A stretch of DNA of 55,829 nt, taken from a virus. The first letter of the stretch is position 1, and each line of letters starts with the position of its first letter. The stretch spans positions 1-55,829 of IMG/VR virus record IMGVR_UViG_3300042541_001626. One strand, written 5' to 3'. A program made the translations under genes and the position numbers. The notes under the pieces were generated by a model. The model had not been told where the DNA came from and ran no database searches. It saw only the letters and a list, made by a program, of their open reading frames with translations. Positions 46,548 through 55,650 of the stretch are shown piece after piece.

Positions 46548-47325
46548 CTGATGATATTTTTATAGTATTATCGTTATTTGTTTTAACTGTTTGAGCAATG
46601 TAAGCCACAATTTTTCTCTTGAATATAGGTATTAATGTTTCCTCTAATGGGAAAATTTCATCACAGAAAACTTCAAACAACGGATATTTATGAGTTCTAA
46701 CCTTCTCTTTGGTTGACAAAAAATTAAGAATAATATCATTAATTGTCAAATTATTTATATTTTCTTGATGGATTAATTTTAAGAACGTTTTGTCTTGACT
46801 ATCTATTTTAGAAACTTTTCTAGTGTGATACTTCCACACATATACTATCTCATGTGCTTTATAATAAAAAAACCCAGTCTTTGACTCTAAATTAATTCTA
46901 TTCTTCTTTACTTTAACATGTATTGAATCATAGACAATCGACCATATTGATTTAGTTATTCCAAAATAATCTTGTAATCTTGGGAGGCTATATTTAAGGA
47001 TTTTTCGATACTCCAAATATTCATCCTCCGCCATAATTGGTATATCCTTAAACTTAAGATCTGAAATTATTAATTCATCATCAAAGGAAGATAAAACTTT
47101 ATCTGTGTATAATATTTGATTTTGATTCATTAAAGTTTGGATGTTACCCAAATGTAATGATAATTCGGTGAACATAGGGTATACCTTCATCTCCTCAAGA
47201 TTTTTATTTAACTTTTGGAAATAGTTAAGGAGAATATATTGTTTTTGTTCAGAATCAATAATCCCTTCGAATAACCAATCGGTATCCATAACAAACTTTA
47301 CCTTATTTTTTTTAAGTGTACTCAT
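46534..47325 (-). CDS. Conserved phage protein (KVKFVMDTDWLFEG)
   Basis: 263 aa. KVKFVMDTDWLFEGIIDSEQ, YILLNYFQKLNKNLEEMKVY, PMFTELSLHLGNIQTL and ITKSIWSIVYDSIHVKVKKN match a conserved family in Bacteroidota T4-like phages that I know only as unassigned. Probably core rather than accessory. Confidence 0.7.
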   Translation of the reverse strand: MSTLKKNKVKFVMDTDWLFEGIIDSEQKQYILLNYFQKLNKNLEEMKVYPMFTELSLHLGNIQTLMNQNQILYTDKVLSSFDDELIISDLKFKDIPIMAEDEYLEYRKILKYSLPRLQDYFGITKSIWSIVYDSIHVKVKKNRINLESKTGFFYYKAHEIVYVWKYHTRKVSKIDSQDKTFLKLIHQENINNLTINDIILNFLSTKEKVRTHKYPLFEVFCDEIFPLEETLIPIFKRKIVAYIAQTVKTNNDNTIKISSDGIQ

Positions 47326-47370
47326 TTTACTTGAAAAGTATAACTGAACTTTTTGGATAAATGAATAGAT

Positions 47371-48783
47371 CTATTGAGTTATCATTATATAGTATTCTTC
47401 ACCATTAAAACTTTCTGAGTCATATTGCCCATCATTACTGTTCATTATCCCCCATCCATCAGACTCTACCAATCCTTTAGCCAACTCATCTTCATCAATA
47501 AAGTCCTTGATTTCCAAACCATAGTCTCTAATAAACCTTATTGGATCTCTCCTTACATTACGAACGTAATTCTCCACAACACTATCAATCATGTCTTGAG
47601 TTGGTTCGGTATCGGGTTCAATACTATCTAACTCCTCTTGAGCGTTATCACTATTTTCTGTCGCATCATCAATTCTAAGTTGAAGTTCCTCTTGTTGTCG
47701 TTCATACTCATCTTCATTATCGGTGTCATACTCCATTGATGTTTGTTCTTCCTCTAACCCACTGATATAAGTTTGTAATTCTTCAATATAAGTTTCTAAT
47801 TGTTCTTGTCGTTCTTCTTGTTCCGTAGTTAATTCAAAATCATCATCATTAAAAAAACTTTCAGGACTGTTATGAACATCATCACTAATCAGTTCATCGG
47901 CGTAACTTATAAGATAGTCCTCGTCAATATAATCTTCAAGAAACGAATCTCTATACCCTTCAATACCACTATCATCTATAATTTCTTTAGCATAATTTAA
48001 CGCTCCGTCTTCCATTTCTGAATATGTACCAACAGAATATTCTCTATCATCTAAGTCACTTACACCAATAACCTCAAATTGTTCCATACCAAAGAACTTA
48101 TATTTGAGTGGGGACATATTATAAACATCCGTGCTATTTTCTTCCAAATCACTTATCTCTTCCTCAATCTCACTAATTCTATCATACAATTCACTAATTC
48201 TATCAGACTCCTCTTCTTTGTCGTACTCTTCAGTTAATTGCTCTAACTCAATCTTTAAATTGTTAAGGGTTTCTTTGTCTTCATCATCTAACTCTTTAAT
48301 ATCACCTCTACCCACTAACCATTCAAACAACGCGTTGGCTTTAAGACCTTCTTCGTCAGCGTTTTCAATTGACCACTCATCATTCAACCTTCTTTCATCT
48401 GCTTCGGCCATTTTTACAGCAAGTATATCCGCAAGCCTTTTTCTTTCAATAGGTGTACCTCCATCCCATATACGACCTGTTACTTTTATCCCTGAAATAG
48501 TTGATACGTTTGTTCGAGATATATCTAATCGACCATCAACATACCCAACATTACCTAAGGAATCTGTTGGTGTATTACTAAGCTCTACGTCTCCTGTTAT
48601 CCATAATGGTTTACCTTGAAACTTAGGTAACTTACTAATTCCTTTACCGTGGTATCCAGATAGTCTCATTAATTTCAAATATTCTTCTGGACTTATTTTA
48701 TAATATTCCCCCTCAACCTGTTCGACAATAGTCTTAATTATGTCACGTAATTTAGTCTCAGTTATTGTGATCTGTCTTTTCAT
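47371..48783 (-). CDS. Tagged large acidic coiled-coil protein
   Basis: 470 aa. Tag MKRQITITE-TKLRDIIKTI. Residues ~50-110 carry short leucine-rich-like strands (LWITGDVELSNTPTDSLGNV, YVDGRLDISRTNVSTI), then two Glu-rich coiled coils (LEQLTEEYDKEEESDRISEL; EERQEQLETYIEELQTYISG). Very acidic overall. TATTTATT just upstream of the start. Likely virion or ejected protein. Confidence 0.65.
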   Translation of the reverse strand: MKRQITITETKLRDIIKTIVEQVEGEYYKISPEEYLKLMRLSGYHGKGISKLPKFQGKPLWITGDVELSNTPTDSLGNVGYVDGRLDISRTNVSTISGIKVTGRIWDGGTPIERKRLADILAVKMAEADERRLNDEWSIENADEEGLKANALFEWLVGRGDIKELDDEDKETLNNLKIELEQLTEEYDKEEESDRISELYDRISEIEEEISDLEENSTDVYNMSPLKYKFFGMEQFEVIGVSDLDDREYSVGTYSEMEDGALNYAKEIIDDSGIEGYRDSFLEDYIDEDYLISYADELISDDVHNSPESFFNDDDFELTTEQEERQEQLETYIEELQTYISGLEEEQTSMEYDTDNEDEYERQQEELQLRIDDATENSDNAQEELDSIEPDTEPTQDMIDSVVENYVRNVRRDPIRFIRDYGLEIKDFIDEDELAKGLVESDGWGIMNSNDGQYDSESFNGEEYYIMITQ

Positions 48784-48898
48784 ATTAATAAATACCTCGT
48801 AAGAATTAAAATATATAACATTTATTTACAAATTAAGATTATTGGAGATATTTATCTATATAATAAAACTAAAAATAAACCTTAAAAAATATTTTACC

Positions 48899-49051
48899 AT
48901 GGGATGTGGATGTAAAAACAAAAATAATGGAACTCAGGCTCAGCCAGCTCAAACGGCTCAACCTAGCCAACCACAACAACAACAAGTAAAAAACCCAACG
49001 ATTCAAGAGTCTATCAAGAAAGTTGTTGAGAAGTATTACAATAAGAAATAA
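48899..49051 (+). CDS. Small Cys-rich start protein (MGCGCKNK)
   Basis: 50 aa from ATG 48899. MGCGCKNKNNGTQAQPAQTA, a Gln/Pro-rich linker, then an amphipathic helix ESIKKVVEKYYNKK. I know MGCGCK-type small genes from other Bacteroidota phages. CGC may bind metal. TATTTAT lies further upstream (48849). A terminator follows. Confidence 0.65.
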   Translation: MGCGCKNKNNGTQAQPAQTAQPSQPQQQQVKNPTIQESIKKVVEKYYNKK

Positions 49052-49073
49052 GTGTGTTACATTATTAGAATTG

Positions 49074-49097
49074 AAGAGGGTTTATCCCTCTTTTTTT
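49074..49097 (+). terminator. Rho-independent terminator
   Basis: AAGAGGG-TTTAT-CCCTCTT followed by TTTTTG, 23 nt after the stop of the MGCGCK gene. Confidence 0.75.
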
Positions 49098-49155
49098 GTT
49101 TAATCTATTTAACATTATTATTTTTTTAACTATTAATTTCACATAACAAATGTGT

Positions 49156-49986
49156 ATGAGATATATTAATCCAAATTCAAGAAGAGGTATTGTTAACAAA
49201 TTGGCCGACTACATTCTAAATCAAATAGATAAATCACAAAAAACCCGATTACAGGTGACCGATTTTAAAACATTTTATGTCGTAAACGGTAACACCAATT
49301 CCGATAAAGTGTTAGACTTATCAATAATTAAAGAATCTTTTTATAATGAAAATAAAGAGATTTTAACATCCTTGGGGATTAAACAGATTAACATTATTGA
49401 CATTATCGAGTATAAAGAACCTGTTAACCAATTAGATTATTGTTTCGATTTTTACAATAGTGACAGACCCTTATATCATCAAAGCACTATTAACGAACTA
49501 AGAAATGGGTTGGATAAACAATATAACCAAAACCACCTTAACTCAATTAACTATTCCGATCGAGTTGAGATTGAGTTTAGTTATCCTTATAACTACGCAA
49601 ACTTAAACACATTTAACTATACTGAATTTATGTCGGTTTCATCAGAATTCCCATATGGATATAGTTTAAACATGGGTAGATTAGAACTATATTACTCAGA
49701 ATATATCTGTAACCATTTATTTACCCCATTAATCACAAATAAAATAGAATTTACTCTAACAAAACAAAAAGATAGTGAGGACGATTTAATCATTTCGATT
49801 AATTCAAAATCAATATATAATAAAGACCAAATTAAATCATTGGTGTTAGATACCTTTGATTTTAACTTTGGTAAATTTCAAAGCGATTTCTTAGATAATT
49901 ATGACTTAACAAAAGAAATTGATTTCCAATTATCTTCTAAACCATGGATGGTTAAAGATAAGACCAAAGACATGGTCTTATTCTAA
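49156..49986 (+). CDS. Conserved phage protein, unknown enzyme type
   Basis: 276 aa from ATG 49156 (MRYINPNSRRGIVNKLADYI). Contains SDRPLYHQSTINELRNGLDK, EFMSVSSEFPYGYSLNMGRL, YSEYICNHLFTPLI and IKSLVLDTFDFNFGKFQSDF. I recognise the block order from other Bacteroidota phages but not a function. 3' end meets the glutaredoxin gene tail to tail (adjacent bases). Confidence 0.65.
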   Translation: MRYINPNSRRGIVNKLADYILNQIDKSQKTRLQVTDFKTFYVVNGNTNSDKVLDLSIIKESFYNENKEILTSLGIKQINIIDIIEYKEPVNQLDYCFDFYNSDRPLYHQSTINELRNGLDKQYNQNHLNSINYSDRVEIEFSYPYNYANLNTFNYTEFMSVSSEFPYGYSLNMGRLELYYSEYICNHLFTPLITNKIEFTLTKQKDSEDDLIISINSKSIYNKDQIKSLVLDTFDFNFGKFQSDFLDNYDLTKEIDFQLSSKPWMVKDKTKDMVLF

Positions 49987-50271
49987 TTATATCATGAATG
50001 ATCTTATAATTCCAACACCTTCAGTAATTTCATTAAAATCATTTTCAGGGGAAAATAAATACGACTTGGGGGTTTCACTCTCAGCATCTTCAATAATCAT
50101 AAATGCTGGAACATAATCATTTCCCGTTATTTCAACAAATATGTTATGTTCTTCTTCATATTCATTAACGTCTCGTTCATAATAATCAATATTCTCATTC
50201 ACTAATTGATCCTTCATCATATCACAATAGGGACAACCTTTCATGGTATATAATACTACTAAATTATTCAT
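49987..50271 (-). CDS. Glutaredoxin-like protein
   Basis: 94 aa. LVVLYTMKGCPYCDMMKDQL puts the redox pair at C13 and C16. VPAFMIIEDAESE provides the cis-Pro loop. T4-like phages carry glutaredoxins that serve ribonucleotide reductase. Overlaps the thioredoxin gene by 8 nt, so the two are made together. Confidence 0.85.
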   Translation of the reverse strand: MNNLVVLYTMKGCPYCDMMKDQLVNENIDYYERDVNEYEEEHNIFVEITGNDYVPAFMIIEDAESETPKSYLFSPENDFNEITEGVGIIRSFMI

Positions 50272-50587
50272 TGATTAAATTATTTGCTAATTGTTTAATT
50301 TGTGTCTCTGTTTGTGAACCTACTTGAGTTCGTATTTCTTTACCACCTGAGAATAATTTGATGGTGGGAATTGACCGAATACCTAATTGAGAAGCGAATT
50401 CTTTATTTTCCTCAACATTTAATGTAAACAGTTGAACTTCCGAATTTTCATTTCTATAGTGTTCAGAAACTTTTTCAAAGTCTGGCTTCATTATGCTGCA
50501 GGGTCGGCACCACGGAGCCCAAAAGTCCACGATTAATTTTTCCCCATTTTCAATCTTTTGTTTTAATTCTTTTACCGTAATTTCCAT
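50264..50587 (-). CDS. Thioredoxin
   Basis: 107 aa. LIVDFWAPWCRPCSIMKPDF holds WCRPC (C27, C30; the usual form is WCGPC). LGIRSIPTIKLFSGG holds the cis-Pro. Normal thioredoxin length. Likely electron donor to phage or host reductases. Confidence 0.9.
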   Translation of the reverse strand: MEITVKELKQKIENGEKLIVDFWAPWCRPCSIMKPDFEKVSEHYRNENSEVQLFTLNVEENKEFASQLGIRSIPTIKLFSGGKEIRTQVGSQTETQIKQLANNLINE

Positions 50588-50592
50588 TTTTT

Positions 50593-50901
50593 CTATTTTA
50601 ACCTTTTTAACATTCCTATTGAGTATTTAGCAACCTCATACCTATCAATCGTTGTTAAGATAAATAGAGTCACCCCTTCTTTTATATATATCATAATACC
50701 ACTTGAATCATATAAAACAAATTTTTCTTTTACAATATTTTCACCGTCACCAATAGTTTCATTAACCCACACTAGTTCAGACTTACTTAAAAACTTATCA
50801 ACCAATTCTTTAGATTTTTGTGAATTAAATTCTATTATCGATGGGTAAGAATTAAAGTTATTAATAAAATTATCAATACAATGTTTTGGTATAGTTTCCA
50901 T
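50593..50901 (-). CDS. Hypothetical protein
   Basis: 102 aa (METIPKHCIDNFINNFNSYP..). Alpha/beta with EKFVLYDSSGIMIYIKEGVT and LFILTTIDRYEVAKYSIGML. Two bases from the 50904 gene; same transcript. Function unknown. Confidence 0.6.
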   Translation of the reverse strand: METIPKHCIDNFINNFNSYPSIIEFNSQKSKELVDKFLSKSELVWVNETIGDGENIVKEKFVLYDSSGIMIYIKEGVTLFILTTIDRYEVAKYSIGMLKRLK

Positions 50902-50903
50902 AT

Positions 50904-52634
50904 TTAAAAAAGTAAGTCATTATAAACCACATCTCCAAACAAATCATGACGTGGGGTATCTTTAGGTCTATTTAATATTCTAGGATCAACCCACGATAAA
51001 GATCTATTTGATCCTAAATCATAATGGGGATATAAGGGTTCAATAAAATGAGATTCTGATCTATAATTTTTATAACCGATTGTTAAAATTATCTTAGGTA
51101 ATTCAAATAGTTTAGATAAAACGATCTTACCTATCTTTAAATCAAGAATAGATAAAGGTTTTTTCCACTCATCACCCAAACTACGATTAAACCTACCCAA
51201 TGTTTGAGTTCTCCTTAAACATACTTCTCCATTATTTTCATAAATATTAAACTCAATGGTTCCTCTCACTTTAGAATCTTGACACCCCTCTCTAAGAGAA
51301 ATAATTATTGACGAAGCTCTATCGACATACCCTTTCACACAATTAGATTGAATAAAGGATTCCATGTTATAGTCATCAGAAGTCTTTAATAAAATTGGAT
51401 AATAAACTATCCCATCAACATTAAGAGGTTCCTGAACTCGATTATTAAATTCCTCACCATAAATCCTCTCAAACGTCCCATTAGTATAAAAAGAAATTTT
51501 TTCTGTCAAAGACATATGTTCACTAGTAAAACTCTCATAATCATTACTCAACCATTTTATAGGTTCAAATTGTCGTAATTGATTTATCATTTTGAAATGA
51601 TCATAATACGTATTAACATCTATCTCTCCACGTAAAACTTGTCGGAATATTTCAAAGGAATTCTTTTTCTCGTTTTTTGATAATTCATCAGAGTATTTCA
51701 TCATCCCCCCATCAATGTATAAACTACATCCAATAATTTCTTTACTGAGACTGTCGTCTTGAGACGCAATAAAGTCTTCACCAAAAAATTTGTGAGTAAA
51801 CTTAAGGAATTCTATACCACTAACATTATTAACCTGATGTAAAACTCTCCTAATTTTATCTCCTTGTAATTCATGTACCGCCATAAACGCATCCATAAAT
51901 TTTAATTTATGTTTAACATAATCTTTCTTCTTAGGCTGAGGGTAAACATTAATGAATGATTTCCAATTATTTGGGGTTTTTATCTTATGACCATCTAAAT
52001 ATAATTTATACAATACCTCACTAGGTGTACACGTATTATATTTATCAGAATTAGGGATGTTATTAATAAATTGTGTTATAATATCATTCACAATAGAATT
52101 ATTAATTAATAATTCTGGTGTTTTTTCAAAAACACTCCTAACCATTGATGATATCATACTAACCATTCGACTAATCGAATCATCATAAAAACAATTTCTA
52201 TTAACCTTTTTACGGAAATTTCTTTTCTTATGATAATTCATAATATATCCCGAATACAAAGAATGGGTAATATAATTAAAGGTTATATACTGAACCTTAG
52301 TTGAAACTCTAAAATATTTTTTACCTTGTAATCGACTCCTTTGATATTCAAAAAACTTAATTGCAACTTTTTTATCATCTTTAGTCACAACAACTGTTGG
52401 TCGATAAAGCATGACAGACGCCAACGGATTACCATAGTTTTTAACAAATTCTTCTTCAGTGAACAATGACTTATCCAAGTCCCATCTAAGTTGTTTTTGA
52501 GTATACATCGGAACTGCCTCGAATGGATCCCGTTCTCCATTTTCCCCAATAATACCACCACAATCATAAACACTACTACCTTTAAAGATTGTTGTTGTAT
52601 AATCTGAATGGGTAAATTTATATACTTCCGCCAT
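50904..52634 (-). CDS. Large conserved protein with PcfJ-like C-terminal region
   Basis: 576 aa. N-terminal MAEVYKFTHSDYTTTIFKGS; middle basic and helical. Residues ~440-520 read YNMESFIQSNCVKGYVDRAS, SIIISLREGCQDSKVRGTIE, FNIYENNGEVCLRRTQTLGR. The Q..CV..Y.....SIIISLR...R.TIEF pattern is that of PcfJ-like proteins, of unknown function in phages and plasmids. No tag. Confidence 0.65.
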   Translation of the reverse strand: MAEVYKFTHSDYTTTIFKGSSVYDCGGIIGENGERDPFEAVPMYTQKQLRWDLDKSLFTEEEFVKNYGNPLASVMLYRPTVVVTKDDKKVAIKFFEYQRSRLQGKKYFRVSTKVQYITFNYITHSLYSGYIMNYHKKRNFRKKVNRNCFYDDSISRMVSMISSMVRSVFEKTPELLINNSIVNDIITQFINNIPNSDKYNTCTPSEVLYKLYLDGHKIKTPNNWKSFINVYPQPKKKDYVKHKLKFMDAFMAVHELQGDKIRRVLHQVNNVSGIEFLKFTHKFFGEDFIASQDDSLSKEIIGCSLYIDGGMMKYSDELSKNEKKNSFEIFRQVLRGEIDVNTYYDHFKMINQLRQFEPIKWLSNDYESFTSEHMSLTEKISFYTNGTFERIYGEEFNNRVQEPLNVDGIVYYPILLKTSDDYNMESFIQSNCVKGYVDRASSIIISLREGCQDSKVRGTIEFNIYENNGEVCLRRTQTLGRFNRSLGDEWKKPLSILDLKIGKIVLSKLFELPKIILTIGYKNYRSESHFIEPLYPHYDLGSNRSLSWVDPRILNRPKDTPRHDLFGDVVYNDLLF

Positions 52635-52734
52635 AATTAAATAAAATGTAAGGGGTATTATTAATTTGAAAAAACTTAAGTCGTCCCCTAAAGTTTAGGA
52701 CACAAAGATACACCTTTTTCTATATAAAACTAAC

Positions 52735-53025
52735 TTAATTCAGAAAAATTAAACCAAAGCTGGTTTTTTGGACAATTTTAGATAATACATTTGTATCATA
52801 ATCAATTGATTTGTCTTTCTTAATGTCAATAACAATATTAATAATCTGTTTCTGAGTTAATGAGACTTCTCCGCCCTGTTCACTATTCTTAATACACTGC
52901 TCCCTAACTTTTTCATAAAAAGTTTCTTTTAGTAAATCACCAATTAGATCAATTAAATCATTTGGATTCTTATCGAAGAATCCAATTAATTGATTTAAAT
53001 AGATCTCAACGTCAACATTCTTCAT
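52735..53025 (-). CDS. Conserved small phage protein
   Basis: 96 aa (MKNVDVEIYLNQLIGFFDKN..), with DLIDLIGDLLKETFYEKVRE, QCIKNSEQGGEVSLTQKQII and a hydrophobic end. Similar small proteins exist in Bacteroidota T4-like phages. Function unknown. Confidence 0.6.
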   Translation of the reverse strand: MKNVDVEIYLNQLIGFFDKNPNDLIDLIGDLLKETFYEKVREQCIKNSEQGGEVSLTQKQIINIVIDIKKDKSIDYDTNVLSKIVQKTSFGLIFLN

Positions 53026-53050
53026 ATTTTTACTTTTTAATTAGAAATTC

Positions 53051-54451
53051 TTAAATAGCGTAATAAAACCCGTTTCCTTCATGACTTAATCTGGCCATTA
53101 AATCTTCAGGGATTTGAATATTAGGATTACTATTTTTCAAGTTAATGAACTCCAACGATTGAAGGTCTTTAATACTTGAAGGTAATGAATCTAAATGTTT
53201 GTTATCCGGTAACGCTAAGAAATTTAATTTAGTTAAATTACCAATACTTTCAGGTAATGACTTAACAATGTTTTGTAACAATAAAGCCTCTAATGATGTG
53301 AATCGACCTAACGACTCTGGCACATCCAACGCAATATCTTCTTTAGATTTATTATTAATTAATAAATGTTCAATATTTACAGGTAAACTTTCAAATAATT
53401 CGTCAAACCCGTATAACGCCACGAATTTACCCGCCGAACTATCAGGATAGTTAATTTCAACTTTATTACCACCTTTGTTAACCAAACCTTTTGCGAACTC
53501 AGGTTTAAAGAACTCTTTTAAATCAGACATAGGCCCGTTTAGGTACTCAACAAGATTGATTTGTCTATCATGTCTATCCATATATTGATTTGATGGGAAA
53601 TGGAATTGGAATCTCTCTTGAGGTAATCCTGTCTTTTTACCAACCAATCCTTTATCATCGTTAGGGAATATAACATATAATGGACCATCTTTAATATAAC
53701 CATCAAAATAAGTTAAACCAGGTGATGATGTACACCATCTTGATTCTCCTTGGTCATATTCGTGGAACCCACCATACCAAATAGCAGCATCTTTACCAAC
53801 TTGACCACCCTCCATAATACGAATCATAGTCCATTTTGGGCCTTCATATATTATTTCACCACCAGCGTGGTTAAAACCTTCTCTTGATTTCTTAACTTCT
53901 TTTTTCTCAAGTTTTGCTTGATTTTTTTCCGGTATTTGGAAATCCTTTAACGTGTCAAATAAAGTTCTTGGAGTAAACTTATTAATATCTCTCTGTTCTT
54001 GTGGTAAATATACCTTAGATCTTTCAAATTTCTTTAAATCATCCGTAGTCTTATATAAATCCTCAATGAACAATCGTTTAAACTCTATTGTTGCGTTTTT
54101 ATATGCTCTACCCGCACGGTCAACTTCTTGATCTTCAGGTAAACCCAATTCACTCTCATTTGGATTTATAAAATTTTTCAATAACCATTGAGCGTACTTA
54201 CCAACTTTGATTTTATCCATCTCAACTTCAGTTGCCGTATCAGGATTAAATCCTTCAGGAGCTTTAGTTGTTGGGTCAGCAAATATAATTGTTTTTAACG
54301 TGTCAAAATCCATCAAACCTTTTGATTTAGTTTTTTCCATTTCTGGACTAACAGGTTTTTTACTAACCTGAGGTTTAACTAATTTATCAAATAGAACTTG
54401 GAATCTTGATTGTTCCAAAATTAACTTAGATAATAGTGTCGTAATTCTCAT
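53051..54451 (-). CDS. Tagged protein with WCTSS domain and leucine-rich repeats
   Basis: 466 aa. N-terminus MRITTLLSKLILE-QSRFQV gives an I-L-E site. The middle has EGPKWTMIRIMEGGQVGKDA and ESRWCTSSPGLTYFDGYIKD followed by GPLYVIFPND, a block seen in many large-phage proteins. Residues ~365-450 are LRRs (SLPVNIEHLLIN; DVPESLGRFTSLEALLLQNI; SLPESIGNLTKLNFLALPDN; SLPSSIKDLQSLEFINLKNS). LRRs mediate protein binding; an ejected host-binding protein is possible. Confidence 0.7.
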   Translation of the reverse strand: MRITTLLSKLILEQSRFQVLFDKLVKPQVSKKPVSPEMEKTKSKGLMDFDTLKTIIFADPTTKAPEGFNPDTATEVEMDKIKVGKYAQWLLKNFINPNESELGLPEDQEVDRAGRAYKNATIEFKRLFIEDLYKTTDDLKKFERSKVYLPQEQRDINKFTPRTLFDTLKDFQIPEKNQAKLEKKEVKKSREGFNHAGGEIIYEGPKWTMIRIMEGGQVGKDAAIWYGGFHEYDQGESRWCTSSPGLTYFDGYIKDGPLYVIFPNDDKGLVGKKTGLPQERFQFHFPSNQYMDRHDRQINLVEYLNGPMSDLKEFFKPEFAKGLVNKGGNKVEINYPDSSAGKFVALYGFDELFESLPVNIEHLLINNKSKEDIALDVPESLGRFTSLEALLLQNIVKSLPESIGNLTKLNFLALPDNKHLDSLPSSIKDLQSLEFINLKNSNPNIQIPEDLMARLSHEGNGFYYAI

Positions 54452-54506
54452 TTTATTGTTTTTTTTATTATATAAATATTCAGTGAAAAGAAATAATTCG
54501 TTTTTT

Positions 54507-55355
54507 CTAATAATTCATGATTAAAAGTTCCTCCCCCATTGTTTGAGGTTTACCTTTTTTCGCAGCCGCAGCTTTAGCAAATTCTTTTCGTTCCCAAGAA
54601 TATTGATCTTTGGGAAACCATTCGGATAATTGAGGGAAGTCATAATAAGATAAAGAAAACTTACCTTTTATATCCTTTAAACAAACGGCTAATCTTTCAT
54701 GATCCTCTCTATTAAAATCGTGATTAGAGTAATAAGCCCCTTCACCAACAATATAATAAGGTGGATCAACATAAAAATATGTTTTTGGATTGTCATATTT
54801 TTTAATAACATCCTCAAAATCCATATTTTCAACGTCACTTATTTTTAAAAAATGTTCAACGTAATTAGAATTACTTAATTTATTTTTAAATGAAGTGAAT
54901 TTAGAATGATATTTACCTTTTAAATTAATAAATTTTGATTTTTCAGGATTAGCCCCTGAAAATACTTGACTTAAAACGTAAGAGTATTTTGCCGCCACTT
55001 CATAATCACCAGGTTTTACGCTGAAATTTTCCTTAAATATTTCAGCCTGAAACCTTATAAATTGTTCTTCACAAATCGGATCAGTCGGAAAAACCCCTTT
55101 TTCTTGGACGATTAATTTTTCACATTCTTCTAAAAGTCTTTGTGGGTTTCTAATACAATGAAATAAATTATAATTTAAAGGATTAAAGTCATTATACACA
55201 ACTTTTTTAAGATTAGGGTAATCCTGTAAGTTCATTTTAAGAAATACCCAAAACATTCCGCTAAAGCTCTCAACGTAAGTTTCAATATCATTAGGGATGA
55301 ACGGGATAATAAACGAAGATATTTTTGATTTACCCCCAATATAACTTAATGCCAT
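54507..55355 (-). CDS. Dam-type (D12 class) DNA adenine N6-methyltransferase
   Basis: 282 aa. LSYIGGKSKI at the start, ETYVESFSGMFWVFLKM, YNDFNP at 54-59 and YVDPPYY around 195-201 are the Dam/D12 motifs (GGK.., F.EPF.G, ND.N, DPPY). Slightly altered SAM loop (SFSGMF). Third methyltransferase in the window, different class from the two TSPPY enzymes. Confidence 0.85.
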   Translation of the reverse strand: MALSYIGGKSKISSFIIPFIPNDIETYVESFSGMFWVFLKMNLQDYPNLKKVVYNDFNPLNYNLFHCIRNPQRLLEECEKLIVQEKGVFPTDPICEEQFIRFQAEIFKENFSVKPGDYEVAAKYSYVLSQVFSGANPEKSKFINLKGKYHSKFTSFKNKLSNSNYVEHFLKISDVENMDFEDVIKKYDNPKTYFYVDPPYYIVGEGAYYSNHDFNREDHERLAVCLKDIKGKFSLSYYDFPQLSEWFPKDQYSWERKEFAKAAAAKKGKPQTMGEELLIMNY

Positions 55356-55506
55356 GTCATTTATTTTATTTAAAATTTATTATTTTTTTTAATAGGTTAG
55401 TTTCCTTTGATTAAATATAAGAATTAAATCCCAAAAAGGTAAATAATTTCCCCAAATTTATTGATAAAATTCCAAATCACCTATATTATTATATAAAAAG
55501 AAACAA

Positions 55507-55650
55507 ATGGAAAAAAAAGAAGGTTGTAAGACATGTAAAAAAGGATTATCAGGGAGTCATTGGTCAATGATTATATTATCATTTTACATTCTATTTGCCG
55601 CAATTTACGGTACAGTTAAATTAATTGGTGGAATGATGTCTAAGTTTTAG
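55507..55650 (+). CDS. Small membrane protein with CxxC start
   Basis: 47 aa read directly: MEKKEGCKTCKKGLSGSHWS, then MIILSFYILFAAIYGTVKLI and GGMMSKF. One span plus CKTC. Similar (CTSCKKGL..) small membrane proteins occur in other Bacteroidota phages. 3' end overlaps the next minus gene by 11 nt. Confidence 0.65.
   Translation: MEKKEGCKTCKKGLSGSHWSMIILSFYILFAAIYGTVKLIGGMMSKF

Noticed and set aside
48131-48619. 162-codon plus-strand Ser-rich ORF
   Set aside because: Antisense shadow of the Glu/Asp-rich coiled-coil gene at 47371; Ser-rich composition is typical of this artefact.
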